A DNA stretch of 43,489 nt from Alphaproteobacteria bacterium. Lineage in GTDB: Bacteria > Pseudomonadota > Alphaproteobacteria > Micavibrionales > Micavibrionaceae. Shown one piece after another: positions 27,637 through 36,650 of the stretch. The DNA is taken from NCBI GenBank assembly GCA_022763065.1, contig JALEGH010000076.1:1-43489 (forward strand), written 5' to 3'. The notes beneath the pieces are model-generated. The model was not told the origin of the DNA, ran no database searches, and saw only the letters and a program-made list of their open reading frames with translations. The position numbers and the translations under genes were made by a program. How positions within the stretch are numbered: the first letter of the stretch is position 1; every line of letters begins with the position of its first letter.

Positions 27637-29169
27637 CTAAAAGAAGCTCTTACGCTTTTGTTTACGCTCGGCAATGCGCGTTTTATCGAGGGCCGAGGCA
27701 AATTGGCGTTTGGTTCTCGTCATTTGATCTTTGAATTTAACCAGTTGCGCCCCCTCCAACTCCTCACCAATCGGCAAATCAATCGAATTCGGGTTTACCT
27801 GTTTCCCGCCAGACATAACCTCATAATGCAAATGCGGTCCTGTGGAGCGCCCTGTTGATCCTACATAGGCAATGACTTCCCCTTGTGTTACGCGTACACC
27901 GGGTTTGATGTTAGATTTAATCTTACTCATATGTGCATAAGCGGTTTTGAGCTTGGAATTATGACGGATACGAATATACCTGCCGTAAGAGCTAAACCAT
28001 CCGGCCTTCTCAACAACGCCGTCTCCAGCGGCAAAAATCGGCGTGCCAGTGGGCGCAGCAAAATCAACCCCCTTATGCATCTTGGAATAGCCAAGCACGG
28101 GGTGTTTGCGCATACCATAGCCTGATGACATCCGTGCCCCATTAATGGGAGTACGCATGAGGGTACGTTTAATGCTCCGCCCGTCAGGCTGGAAATACCC
28201 TACCCGTCCATCTTTCATTTCAAACCGGTGAAGCGCTATCTCGCGGCCACTCAAAGTAAGCTTTGCATAGAGAATATCTCCATTTTTGGCCACATGCCCC
28301 TGTTTGGTTTCATAGCTCTCATACATAATCTCGATAAAATCATCGGAGCGGATATCACGCTGAAAATCAACATTCCATGAATAAATCCGGATAGCTTCGG
28401 CAATGATACTTTGCGGAATGCCCTGTTGTACCGCAGAGCCATATAAGGAGTTAATAACGGTCGCCTGTTTGGCCCGCGTCACTTTTTCAACTTTTTTCTC
28501 ATCAATATGGGCTTTGAATTCATCCCCCTTTTTGGCAACAATCAGCGTCTTGATCGGGTTGAGCGCAATCGACAAATCACGGAAACTCCGCCCGCCGCTT
28601 TTCACCGGATCATAATTGATGTCAATCACCTGACCTGCCTTTAAATAGCGCGGGTCATAATGTTCCTTCATCGCCTCAATCACATTTGCCGCCATGCTCA
28701 CCCCGATTCCTTGTTTTTCGAGCACAAGCCCCAACGCATCTCCGGGCTCAATTTTCACACGCTGTTCAAGCGGTGGAGGCTTGGGAACTTTACGCGGCAT
28801 CACCGCCACAAGTGATAAATCGCCAAACAATGCCGATTCGGATATTCCATCTACATCATCACCATACTGGGTCATTGGCTTAATACTGGCAATATCAACC
28901 GAACCTATCCCCCATGCATTTGAGTTTGGCGAAATCAAGGTCAGCGCCGCAAAGCCCGTGCATATAAACACAAGCAAAAGCGACACATAACGCAAGCGCA
29001 AATGATTATGGCGGGAGAGAACATAACGTTCCTTAAGTCTCAATCTTCTGACAATCGTACAAGTCACTCTGGATAGCGTCTGGGCAAAAGACGCAAAAAA
29101 CGCACCGGAGCGCAAAGCCCTTAAAGAGCCAAGAATTTTATTTTTTGATCCGAAAGTCATTTTTTTCAA
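27637..29169 (-). CDS. M23-family peptidoglycan endopeptidase, membrane anchored
   Basis: This 510-residue protein has a long basic N-terminal cytoplasmic segment, one membrane helix (about 61-79), a periplasmic region with a LysM/OapA-like stretch (about 130-195, VKIEPGDALGLVLEKQGI) and a C-terminal LytM/M23 domain (about 345-470). The zinc ligands are complete: H365 and D369 (HKGVD) and H446 and H448 (HLHYE), so it should be an active cross-link cutter like MepM, not a divisome activator of the degenerate EnvC/NlpD kind. The tail after the catalytic domain is basic (RTKRQFASALDKTR). The IalB-family gene lies upstream on the same strand with 35 bases between them, so the two may form one transcript. 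Confidence 0.92.
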   Translation of the reverse strand: MKKMTFGSKNKILGSLRALRSGAFFASFAQTLSRVTCTIVRRLRLKERYVLSRHNHLRLRYVSLLLVFICTGFAALTLISPNSNAWGIGSVDIASIKPMTQYGDDVDGISESALFGDLSLVAVMPRKVPKPPPLEQRVKIEPGDALGLVLEKQGIGVSMAANVIEAMKEHYDPRYLKAGQVIDINYDPVKSGGRSFRDLSIALNPIKTLIVAKKGDEFKAHIDEKKVEKVTRAKQATVINSLYGSAVQQGIPQSIIAEAIRIYSWNVDFQRDIRSDDFIEIMYESYETKQGHVAKNGDILYAKLTLSGREIALHRFEMKDGRVGYFQPDGRSIKRTLMRTPINGARMSSGYGMRKHPVLGYSKMHKGVDFAAPTGTPIFAAGDGVVEKAGWFSSYGRYIRIRHNSKLKTAYAHMSKIKSNIKPGVRVTQGEVIAYVGSTGRSTGPHLHYEVMSGGKQVNPNSIDLPIGEELEGAQLVKFKDQMTRTKRQFASALDKTRIAERKQKRKSFF

Positions 29170-29204
29170 GAAAATTTATTTTTTTAAGCCCGTTCGCAGA
29201 AATA

Positions 29205-29708
29205 TTATAAACCACATTCCTTTGAAACCATAGCATAAGCCTTGCCGGAGCCTTTGAGGCTAAATGTATCAGTGGTCAAAGTTCCACGCTTAGACGTTCC
29301 CTTTACAATCATTTTACTGCCCGCCTGAATAGCTCTGGCAAGTGCAGAATCACTCGCCGCATCGGGAGTCCATGCCGTGTCATCCTGCGTGAAAAGTTTG
29401 AATTTGCGTCCGTCAATATCAATTGTCACTTCACTTCCGGGCTTATAAGGATAACCGGTAATGTAACTAAACACGTCACGGGTTTTTTCTGCCGGACGAT
29501 GAGTGATCAAAGCAAAAATATCGCCGCGCTGGGTATAATTGCCGACGGCTGTTTTGGGCTGAGAAGCCATATAACACACCTTGTTACCGCCCTCGGTAAA
29601 GCCATAAGCAGCCCAATCCCCATGCGTGCCTAGCAAACGCGGCTCCGAAGCCAGCGCAGGAGAACCAAACACAACCATCAACACAGCCGCAAAAATAAAA
29701 TGTCTCAT
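29205..29708 (-). CDS. Invasion-associated locus B (IalB)-family exported protein
   Basis: The 167-residue protein has a signal peptide (about 1-20, cleavage near LAS-EP) and one domain of the IalB family, recognisable from GDWAAYGFTEGGNKVCYMASQP, the run of short beta-strands and the final cysteine near the C-terminus (SKECGL). The two cysteines probably form a disulfide, as in the family. IalB was named from Bartonella red-cell invasion, but the family is common in free-living alphaproteobacteria and the role there is not known; the name should not be read as evidence of pathogenicity. A promoter lies 60-87 bases upstream and AAGGA precedes the ATG. Confidence 0.85.
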   Translation of the reverse strand: MRHFIFAAVLMVVFGSPALASEPRLLGTHGDWAAYGFTEGGNKVCYMASQPKTAVGNYTQRGDIFALITHRPAEKTRDVFSYITGYPYKPGSEVTIDIDGRKFKLFTQDDTAWTPDAASDSALARAIQAGSKMIVKGTSKRGTLTTDTFSLKGSGKAYAMVSKECGL

Positions 29709-29767
29709 GCTTAAATATTCCTTATGTCGTCATTACAAAAAAATTTACCTTGCAATTTCTTCCGCCG

Positions 29768-29795
29768 ATTTTATGGGAGAAAATGGCAATTTCAA
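29768..29795 (-). promoter_or_regulatory. Promoter of the IalB-family gene
   Basis: On the minus strand, TTGAAA (29795-29790) and TAAAAT (29773-29768) are separated by 16 bp, each with five of six consensus matches. Transcription would start near 29761, about 53 bases before the ATG at 29708. The same TTGAAA -35 occurs in the radA and nrdB promoters. The rest of the 187-base gap to the RNA methyltransferase gene shows nothing else I can support. Confidence 0.55.
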
Positions 29796-29895
29796 GGCCT
29801 CAAGCCAATTTATCGGGCCTTCTCCCCCTCTTAATTAAAGCGCGACTTTATATAAACTAAGAGTAAAAGGCAAAAGCTTTTCCAGAAAAAACCTG

Positions 29896-30438
29896 TTATT
29901 TGCCGGAGCTTCTCACCTTACGCCTGTGACCATGCGGCCTTTTAGGCTCTATTTGCGACAAATCCGGGCCGCCGGCCTTGACGGGCCTGGGAGGGAAACG
30001 ACCAGTAGAAATGAGACGGTCATACATCGTCAAAGCACCCGCCACCCCGACATTGACACAAAATTTCATCGGAATTTGGATGGTATGATCTGCCCGCTCT
30101 ATGATTTCAGGTGATAAATCCCCCATTTCCGGCCCTAAGATATAGGCCGCACGTGTGGGATGTCGGAAGCTTGGCAGCTCAACCGAGCTTTCCATCAATT
30201 CCACCCCCACCAACTGACATCCTTGCGGTAAATCCATCTCCTCCACACTATTCCAGATATGAAAGGGCATGTGATCAAATGCGCCGGAGGTATCAGACAC
30301 CCGTACCAAATCGACATCAATTTCAGGCCGTATCACGAAGAAAAAACTGGCCCCGAAGGCATGGGCGGAGCGCACCAGATTCCCTAAATTCTGCTCTTTG
30401 CTAATGCCCTCAACGCCAATGCCAAAATATCCTCTCAT
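29896..30438 (-). CDS. SPOUT-class RNA 2'-O-methyltransferase (TrmH family)
   Basis: The 180-residue protein has the three SPOUT/TrmH motifs: EGISKEQNLGNLVRSAHAFGA (motif 1, with the conserved N and R), YILGPEMGDLS (motif 2) and IPMKFCVNVGVAGALTMYDRL (motif 3). It should 2'-O-methylate a tRNA or rRNA nucleotide with SAM; the target is not readable. Motif 3 reads NVGVA where most relatives have NVSVA. It has no N-terminal RNA-binding extension and ends in a short basic tail (KRPHGHRRKVRSSGK). I chose the ATG at 30438 with AGGGT upstream. The open frame extends 38 codons further, into the aminotransferase gene, without family similarity. It starts 11 bases after the aminotransferase stop, so the two form one operon. 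Confidence 0.88.
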   Translation of the reverse strand: MRGYFGIGVEGISKEQNLGNLVRSAHAFGASFFFVIRPEIDVDLVRVSDTSGAFDHMPFHIWNSVEEMDLPQGCQLVGVELMESSVELPSFRHPTRAAYILGPEMGDLSPEIIERADHTIQIPMKFCVNVGVAGALTMYDRLISTGRFPPRPVKAGGPDLSQIEPKRPHGHRRKVRSSGK

Positions 30439-30449
30439 TTTGACGTACC

Positions 30450-31625
30450 CTACAGCGCCCTTTCCAACCGGTCGAGCGCCTCTTCCAATCTCGGACGGGA
30501 TACAGCAAAGCAAAGCCGCATCCACCCCTTTGCTCCCGCACCAAAGGCACAACCGGGAGCCAGGCTCAAACTTTGCTCATCAATCAAACGCTTAGCAAAT
30601 GTGAGACAATCCGGTTCCCCCTCGACCTTGAAAAAGGCATAAAAAGTTGCAGATGGTGCAACCATCGTGATTTTTGGGTGAGCACCCAAGCGTTCCATCA
30701 TATAATCACGGTTGGCTTCCCATCCAACCATTTGCTGCGCAATGAAGTCTTCTCCGTCCTCCAGCGCTTTTACAGCTCCAAACTGGGTAAAGGTTGGCGG
30801 TCCCATATTATCGTAAAGTGCGATATCGCGGATAATCTCCTCCGCCGCAGCAGGACCGACAAGCCAGCCCAACCGCCAACCCGTCATCGCCCAGCTCTTG
30901 GAAAAGCTATTCACCGTGATCAACAAGTCATCGGCCTGCGCGACACCCAAAAAGCTGGGAGCATGCGACAATCCATAGGCTGTTCGGCTATAAACCTCAT
31001 CGGAGATAATCCATATCCCGCGCGCCCTTGCAAAATCAAGCACATGGCGCATTTCCTCTTCCGACATCATCCAGCCTGTCGGGTTCGAAGGGGTCACAAT
31101 CAAAAGCGCCTTGGTCTTGTCGGTGACGGCAGCCAAAAGCCTCTCCAGATCCAAAGACCATCCTTTTTGAGAACCACTCTCTTCCTCACCAAAATCGAGG
31201 GGAACCTGAACAATGCGCGCCTCGGCAAGTTCCACCGCACCTAAGAGATTTTTCCAGATCGGGGTCACGGCCACCACCTCATCGCCTTTTTCCAAAATAC
31301 TGGTCAGTGCCAAATGCATCGCTGTCGTGCCTGAGCCCGTGACAAAAAGCCGGTTGGCCGGAATATCAAAATTAAAAACCTGCTCGTAATAGCTGCTCAA
31401 CGCCTCACGCAAAACCGGTTGACCCAAAACAGGACCGTAATGCGTCTTACCAGCCCGCAAAGCTTCTACCGCACCGTCCATGATAAAATCAGGGGTCGGC
31501 GCATTGCCCTCCCCTTGTCCCAAGGACAAAATATCGGGCTTACGCCAACCATAGCGTAAAATCTCCGCCCCGACATTGGGCGGCAAATTTTGTGCAATCC
31601 GGCAAAAATTTTTCTTTTCAGGCAT
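30450..31625 (-). CDS. PLP-dependent aminotransferase (class I/II)
   Basis: The 391-residue protein is a fold-type I aminotransferase of the AspC/AAT-I family. PLP lysine K243 lies in NSFSKSWAMTGWRLGW. Other conserved pieces are the GSGTTAMHLAL cofactor loop, TPSNPTG, IISDEVYSR and the substrate-carboxylate arginine near the C-terminus (WMRLCFAVSRP). The likely reaction is transfer between an amino acid and 2-oxoglutarate, but the amino acid cannot be deduced. The RNA methyltransferase gene follows after 11 bases. AGGATG lies upstream of the ATG. Confidence 0.9.
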   Translation of the reverse strand: MPEKKNFCRIAQNLPPNVGAEILRYGWRKPDILSLGQGEGNAPTPDFIMDGAVEALRAGKTHYGPVLGQPVLREALSSYYEQVFNFDIPANRLFVTGSGTTAMHLALTSILEKGDEVVAVTPIWKNLLGAVELAEARIVQVPLDFGEEESGSQKGWSLDLERLLAAVTDKTKALLIVTPSNPTGWMMSEEEMRHVLDFARARGIWIISDEVYSRTAYGLSHAPSFLGVAQADDLLITVNSFSKSWAMTGWRLGWLVGPAAAEEIIRDIALYDNMGPPTFTQFGAVKALEDGEDFIAQQMVGWEANRDYMMERLGAHPKITMVAPSATFYAFFKVEGEPDCLTFAKRLIDEQSLSLAPGCAFGAGAKGWMRLCFAVSRPRLEEALDRLERAL

Positions 31626-31662
31626 TCTTTTGGGGCATCCTACCCGTTCGTCCTTCTTTGAG

Positions 31663-31690
31663 ATGACTAAACATCACGACCATGTATAAT
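31663..31690 (+). promoter_or_regulatory. Candidate promoter of the DsbD/ScsB-type gene
   Basis: An exact TATAAT at 31685-31690 is preceded by 16 bp and ATGACT (31663-31668, four of six -35 matches). The leader would be about 75 bases. It lies in the 145-base divergent gap shared with the aminotransferase. Confidence 0.45.
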
Positions 31691-31702
31691 GAGCAAAGAG
31701 TA

Positions 31703-31730
31703 ACTATATTGCGTTTAAAAACGAATACAA
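31703..31730 (-). promoter_or_regulatory. Candidate promoter of the aminotransferase-methyltransferase unit
   Basis: On the minus strand TTGTAT (31730-31725) and TATAGT (31708-31703) are 16 bp apart. The -10 is good and the -35 weak. It lies about 80 bases upstream of the aminotransferase ATG and next to the divergent promoter of the DsbD-type gene. Confidence 0.35.
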
Positions 31731-31770
31731 GTAGCAAATCCGTTTCAAATAAAAACAACCTGTTAGCACT

Positions 31771-33954
31771 ATGAACACACCTATACTCCACGCAACTTCG
31801 ATCTTTTTAACAAAGCTGCATTTACTGCTACTCATAACGCTTGCAATCATACTCTACAGCCTGCAAGCCCATGCCTTTACTGGGCCGGGCAATCAGGACG
31901 AGCCTGAAAAATACGTGCAGACCCACCTCGTTGCAGACAAAGTGAACATCCACGCCGGTGATATAATTCGGCTGGGCGTGCACAAAAGCATTTATCCGGG
32001 ATGGCATACTTATTGGCTCAACCCCGGAGATTCAGGAACAGCCGCACAAGTCGAATGGAGCGCGCCTGAAGGGTTTAAGATTTCACAGATTGAATGGCCG
32101 ACACCTCAAAAAATTCCTTATGGCCCCTTGGTTAATTATGGTCATGAGGGAGAGGTTACGCTGCTCCAAAACCTCACCGCCCCTTCGGATTATGATGGTG
32201 CGCCTTTCACACTCAGCGCAAATATCAATCTGCTCGTCTGTCATGAGATTTGTATTCCCGAAACCCATCAAGCCTCCATCACCTTTAACGATGCGGGCAG
32301 CACCGCTTCACCCGACATCATACGTACGGCAGAAAAAGTACTTCCTGTGACCAAAGGCTGGCCTGCCACTTACATTGAGAAAAACGGCGAGCTTCACATC
32401 CATGTACAAGTCGAAGACATGTCTTTCCTTGAAACAGCCCAAAATATCGCCCTATTGCCTGAGGAATGGGGGCTGATTGATAATCTGGCAGATGTTCAAG
32501 CCTCCCCCCTCAATACAGGATTTCAGCTCCGCCAAAAGCGCGGAGAACGCCCCCTATCAGACGTTCAAAACGCTGCCTTTGTTCTCAGCTATCAGGACCA
32601 AAATGGTCAGGCCCACGCATTTCGATTATCTGCCCAAGCTGATATGGCTGCCCCTGCACCATCACAGCAACAAGACAAAAACGCCGATACCGTTTCGGCT
32701 AAAACCGAAACAGGTATTTCCCTGTGGCAAGCGCTTCTTTTTGCGCTGTTGGGCGGTGTGATCCTCAACCTCATGCCATGCGTTTTTCCGGTTCTGTCTA
32801 TGAAAGCACTCAGCCTTGTGAATTTAAAAGGCAAGGAAGAGAAAAAAGCCAAACAAAGTGGGCTGGCCTATAGCGCAGGAATATTGTTCAGCTTCGCCCT
32901 GATCGGCGGGCTTTTAATTGCCTTAAAATCTGCCGGAACGCAAATCGGTTGGGGCTTTCAATTACAAAGTCCTGTTGTCATTATTCTGCTGACCTATCTT
33001 GTTTTTATCATCGGCCTCAACCTGTCAGGCTTTTTTGAATTTTCGGGACGCTTCAGCCATATCGGACAAAAGCTGACCCAAAAATCGGGCAATACAGGCG
33101 CCTTTTTCACCGGTGTTCTGGCTACCTTGGTCGCCACCCCGTGTACTGCGCCCTTTATGGCAGGAGCGCTTGGTTTTGCGCTCACCCAAAATGCCCTGAT
33201 CTCCATGCTGGTATTTTTGTTTTTGGGACTTGGGTTGGCGCTGCCCTATCTGGCGCTTTGCTACATTCCGATTTTACGCGAGGGCCTGCCCAAACCCGGG
33301 GCATGGATGGAAACATTCCGCCAGTTTTTGGCCTTTCCCATGTTTATCACCGCCGCGTGGCTAATATGGGTGTTATCTAAGCAAGTCGATCCTTTGAGCG
33401 TTTTTCTCACTTTAAGCGCCTTGATCGCGATTGTTTTTACCATCTGGCTATATAAAAAATCTGCAGGCTCTCAACAAAATTTATTCACCCGTGCCCTTGT
33501 ACTAGCCACCTGCCTATTTGTTTTCGCCGTTCCTTTTATGAGCTCTCAAGCTCCGCAAACAGATGGCGCGCAAGCACAAACGAGTGCACAGCAAAACTGG
33601 GATGATTTTACGTCTCAAAAACTGGAAAGCCTGCTCGAAGGCGACAAGGCCGTTTTCACCAATATGACCGCCGCATGGTGCATTACCTGTAAGCTCAATG
33701 AAAAAGTAGCCCTGTCGACGGCAGGCACCAAAGCCCTGTTTGAGGAGCGAAACATAACTTACCTCAAAGGTGATTGGACCAACCAAAATTCTGACATTAC
33801 CGGCTATTTACAAAAATTTGGCCGCAGCGGCGTACCGCTTTACGTTTATTATGCTCCCCGTGACCCGCAAAGCGGTGAGCGTCCTGAACCGGTCGTGTTA
33901 CCGCAAATCCTGACCCCCGGTATCGTCAAAAAAGCAGTATCTAAAAATTTGTAA
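31771..33954 (+). CDS. DsbD/ScsB-type membrane thiol reductant transporter
   Basis: DsbD-type proteins carry electrons from cytoplasmic thioredoxin across the inner membrane to periplasmic thiol proteins. The 727 residues comprise a signal peptide (about 15-36), an N-terminal periplasmic domain with a C157-x3-C161 pair (VCHEICIPE), an eight-helix CcdA-like core (about 310-590) with the transport cysteines C337 (LMPCVFPVLS) and C458 (ATPCTAPFM), and a C-terminal periplasmic thioredoxin domain with C637 and C640 in WCITC. The CHEIC-type N-domain is more like ScsB than E. coli DsbD. It could supply the CcsX-like thioredoxin, the MsrB and the redoxin in this window (inference). The redoxin gene follows after 62 bases. 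Confidence 0.9.
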   Translation: MNTPILHATSIFLTKLHLLLLITLAIILYSLQAHAFTGPGNQDEPEKYVQTHLVADKVNIHAGDIIRLGVHKSIYPGWHTYWLNPGDSGTAAQVEWSAPEGFKISQIEWPTPQKIPYGPLVNYGHEGEVTLLQNLTAPSDYDGAPFTLSANINLLVCHEICIPETHQASITFNDAGSTASPDIIRTAEKVLPVTKGWPATYIEKNGELHIHVQVEDMSFLETAQNIALLPEEWGLIDNLADVQASPLNTGFQLRQKRGERPLSDVQNAAFVLSYQDQNGQAHAFRLSAQADMAAPAPSQQQDKNADTVSAKTETGISLWQALLFALLGGVILNLMPCVFPVLSMKALSLVNLKGKEEKKAKQSGLAYSAGILFSFALIGGLLIALKSAGTQIGWGFQLQSPVVIILLTYLVFIIGLNLSGFFEFSGRFSHIGQKLTQKSGNTGAFFTGVLATLVATPCTAPFMAGALGFALTQNALISMLVFLFLGLGLALPYLALCYIPILREGLPKPGAWMETFRQFLAFPMFITAAWLIWVLSKQVDPLSVFLTLSALIAIVFTIWLYKKSAGSQQNLFTRALVLATCLFVFAVPFMSSQAPQTDGAQAQTSAQQNWDDFTSQKLESLLEGDKAVFTNMTAAWCITCKLNEKVALSTAGTKALFEERNITYLKGDWTNQNSDITGYLQKFGRSGVPLYVYYAPRDPQSGERPEPVVLPQILTPGIVKKAVSKNL

Positions 33955-34016
33955 CCAATGCCGGACACGGACCGAATCCATGGCCGAGCTTAGTTTTAAT
34001 CCTAAAGGAGAATAAA

Positions 34017-34616
34017 ATGTCCAAACTACTTACCGCATTATTTGCATTGCTACTTATAGTACCCGCCGCCTATGCCGCTCCAACGGTGGGAGAAGCTGCC
34101 CCCAACTTCACCGGCATTGATTCCAACGGCGTAGAACACAGCCTGAGTGATTTTAAGGGAAAAACCGTCGTGCTCGAATGGTCGAACCATGAATGCCCCT
34201 TCGTGGTAAAACATTACAAGCCCGGCAACATGCAAAAACTGCAAAAACAGGCTACTGATGACGGGGTCATATGGCTCACAGTCGTATCATCTGCCGAAGG
34301 TAAACAGGGCCACACCACCGGAGATGAAGCCAACAAAGTGATCGAAGAGGTCGGTGCGCATTCTACCGCACGCATTCTGGATGAAAGTGGTGAGATTGGT
34401 AAGCTCTATGATGCCAAAACCACGCCGCATATGTTTGTAATTGATCAGGAGGGAATTCTTGCCTATGCCGGTGCGATTGATAGCGACTCCAGATTTAGCT
34501 CCGATTCTATTGCAGGTGCCACAAACTATGTCACCGCCGCTTTAGAAGACTTAGCCGCAAGCCGTGAGGTTCAAACGCCAAGCACCAAACCCTATGGATG
34601 CAGCGTGAAATACTAA
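34017..34616 (+). CDS. Exported redoxin (AhpC/TSA-like thioredoxin-fold protein)
   Basis: The 199-residue protein has a signal peptide (about 1-20, ending AYA-AP) and a redoxin domain opening with VGEAAPNFTGIDSNG. The N-terminal cysteine C60 lies in SNHECPFVVKHY. No partner sits in a CXXC, so it is not a classical thioredoxin. A second cysteine, C195, is in the conserved tail KPYGCSVKY and may resolve a disulfide. The cis-proline loop TTPHMFVID is present. A peroxidase or thiol-transfer role in the periplasm is likely. A strong Shine-Dalgarno (AAAGGAG, 5-11 bases upstream) and a terminator right after suggest high expression. It follows the DsbD-type gene and is its likely partner. Confidence 0.88.
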   Translation: MSKLLTALFALLLIVPAAYAAPTVGEAAPNFTGIDSNGVEHSLSDFKGKTVVLEWSNHECPFVVKHYKPGNMQKLQKQATDDGVIWLTVVSSAEGKQGHTTGDEANKVIEEVGAHSTARILDESGEIGKLYDAKTTPHMFVIDQEGILAYAGAIDSDSRFSSDSIAGATNYVTAALEDLAASREVQTPSTKPYGCSVKY

Positions 34617-34645
34617 ATTTAACGCTTCAAGTTTACAACTCACAC

Positions 34646-34680
34646 AAAAAGAGTCTGAGTAAATTTCAGGCTCTTTTTTT
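34646..34680 (+). terminator. Rho-independent terminator after the redoxin gene
   Basis: AAAAAGAGTCTGA pairs with TCAGGCTCTTTTT in a 13-bp stem with one T-G wobble and a 7-base loop, continuing into the T-run. It separates the redoxin unit from the kinase gene. Confidence 0.87.
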
Positions 34681-34739
34681 ATTCCTTACATCAAAATTAT
34701 GGTATCATGAGGCAGTCTTTTTGATTCTTTTATAAAATC

Positions 34740-36650
34740 ATGTCTCATTCGGATTTGCTTACATCTACCACACCTCAATATGAGGACGAAGGTCATTCAT
34801 CAGTTCTTGTTAGCAAGCAAGATGATGTGCCGCGTTTGATCGTCTCGGAATCGGGGGAGATTATATTTCATACACCCAGTTTTTCCGAGATTTGCAACAC
34901 ACAGCATAGCCTGATACAAAAAAAATTCGATACAATATTTTCTCTTCGCAATCACAAAGGTGATCTAACAGATGGGCAATATGATTTTGCTTTGAAACAG
35001 GGCAATGAGCCTATATCGCTTGCACTCAACTGGGTGAACTTACCGGACGGCAGACGTTATATGGTCGCTTCCGTCCTGTCTATCCCACAAGAAAATACCG
35101 CAACGGCTGGCGAAAATCTGCGCCAATATGTGGCCGATAAAATTCAGGAAAAGCAAAATACCGCCATTGAATCCAGCCACTTTCAAGATTTATCGCCGGA
35201 TTGCTTATGTACCCTGAGCACTCATGGTCATTTGGTATCCACCAACCCAAAGATGGAAAAAACTTTTGCGCTCCATAAGGATGACACCAAACAAAAATCA
35301 TTCACCGACCTGGTTTATACCGAAGATAAAAATCTGGCCTTGTCTGCCTTCAAGGAACTATCAAACGCCCGCGACACATCACCGAAAGCTGCCTATACCA
35401 ATGTGATGCTCCGCCATATCACTTCTTCACAGGAGGTTATTTATATCCAGTGGCATTTCAAGGCAGAACATGAAAAAGTCTATGCCCTCGGTCAAAACAT
35501 CACCCGGCAAGTCATCCAAAAAGAAACCATCAAGCGGCATAAGCGGGAATTAAACGAGGCCGAAGCTATCGCCCATATGGGTCATTGGCGCTGGCCTGTG
35601 GGTTCACAAAGCTTGGAGCTTTCCGATGAGATTTACCGCATATTTGGTGTTAATCGTGGTGAGTTCACCCCCACTCTTGATAACGTCAATGACATGATCC
35701 ACGAGGATGATTCAGGACGCATGTTACAGGTTTTTGAACGCGCCATTATCGAACAAAAAGACTATGACATGGATTTTCGCCTGAACGGCCATGATACAAA
35801 AACACGTTATATCCGTTGTGAGGGACGCTGTGACACCGACGCGGAAGGTGATGTTATTGCACTTTACGGCATTATGCAGGATATAACAGACATCATGAAG
35901 CGGGAGCAAGACTTGCGTCAAGCCAAAGAAAGCGTAGAGCGTGCCTATACCGCCAAAACACAGTTTTTAGCCAATATGAGCCATGAGCTCAGAACCCCGC
36001 TCAATGCCATTATCGGCTTTTCGGAGATGATGAAGCAGCAGCTTTTGGGACCGATCGGCACCGAAAAATATCTGGAATATATTGACGGTATCTTAGAAAG
36101 CGGGGAGCATTTGCTTGACCTCATCAGTGATATTTTGGACATGTCCAAGATCGAAGCCGGAAAATATGAGCTCAGTGTTGAAAAGTTCAATCTCTCCAAA
36201 ATTGTGCGTCTCGCCGTTCATATGATGGAGGGGCGCGCCATTGATGCGCATCTGAAGCTCCATATTGATCTATGTGATGAGGATTGTCAGATCGTAGCCG
36301 ACAGGCGGGCCGTCATGCAGGTGATTTTGAACATCCTGTCCAACGCTATTAAATTTTCAAAAGAAGCCGGAACCATTTCGATTACGCTCACCAAGAATGA
36401 TGGTCACTACCAACTTGATATTGAAGATCAGGGAATTGGTATTCCATCTGATAAAATCGAAGACATCACCAAACCTTTTGAACAGGCCGAAAATGATTAC
36501 ACCCGCGAATATGAAGGTTCCGGCTTAGGACTGGCCATCACCAAGGAACTGGTGGAGCTTCACGGTGGAAAACTTTCCATTCATTCACAATTAGGTATGG
36601 GTACAGTGGTTAGTATCACCCTGCCCGATCAACTTCCAAGCATCTTTTGA
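34740..36650 (+). CDS. Soluble PAS-domain sensor histidine kinase (PleC/DivJ-like)
   Basis: The 636-residue protein has no membrane segment. Three PAS-like sensory regions occupy about 25-115, 150-260 and 275-390 (the last is best defined: WRWPVGSQSLELSDEIYRIFG ending MQDITD). A HisKA dimerisation domain with phospho-acceptor H415 (ANMSHELRTPLNAIIGFSEMM) and an HATPase domain with NILSNAIKFS, DQGIGIP and GSGLGLAI follow. The segment LLGPIGTEKYLEYIDGI ... LDMSKIEAGKYEL is characteristic of the PleC/DivJ/CckA neighbourhood of alphaproteobacterial kinases. No response regulator is encoded in the window, so the partner (a DivK-like protein perhaps) is elsewhere. Its 3' end overlaps the convergent SDR gene by 35 bases. 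Confidence 0.9.
   Translation: MSHSDLLTSTTPQYEDEGHSSVLVSKQDDVPRLIVSESGEIIFHTPSFSEICNTQHSLIQKKFDTIFSLRNHKGDLTDGQYDFALKQGNEPISLALNWVNLPDGRRYMVASVLSIPQENTATAGENLRQYVADKIQEKQNTAIESSHFQDLSPDCLCTLSTHGHLVSTNPKMEKTFALHKDDTKQKSFTDLVYTEDKNLALSAFKELSNARDTSPKAAYTNVMLRHITSSQEVIYIQWHFKAEHEKVYALGQNITRQVIQKETIKRHKRELNEAEAIAHMGHWRWPVGSQSLELSDEIYRIFGVNRGEFTPTLDNVNDMIHEDDSGRMLQVFERAIIEQKDYDMDFRLNGHDTKTRYIRCEGRCDTDAEGDVIALYGIMQDITDIMKREQDLRQAKESVERAYTAKTQFLANMSHELRTPLNAIIGFSEMMKQQLLGPIGTEKYLEYIDGILESGEHLLDLISDILDMSKIEAGKYELSVEKFNLSKIVRLAVHMMEGRAIDAHLKLHIDLCDEDCQIVADRRAVMQVILNILSNAIKFSKEAGTISITLTKNDGHYQLDIEDQGIGIPSDKIEDITKPFEQAENDYTREYEGSGLGLAITKELVELHGGKLSIHSQLGMGTVVSITLPDQLPSIF

Noticed and set aside
29205..29708. 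Reading the IalB-family gene as a virulence factor
   Set aside because: The family is widespread in free-living alphaproteobacteria and nothing else in the window suggests host invasion.
30573..31244. 223-codon plus-strand open frame inside the aminotransferase gene
   Set aside because: It lies opposite a well-conserved PLP enzyme, has no ribosome site and no recognisable motif; long antisense frames are common over such genes.
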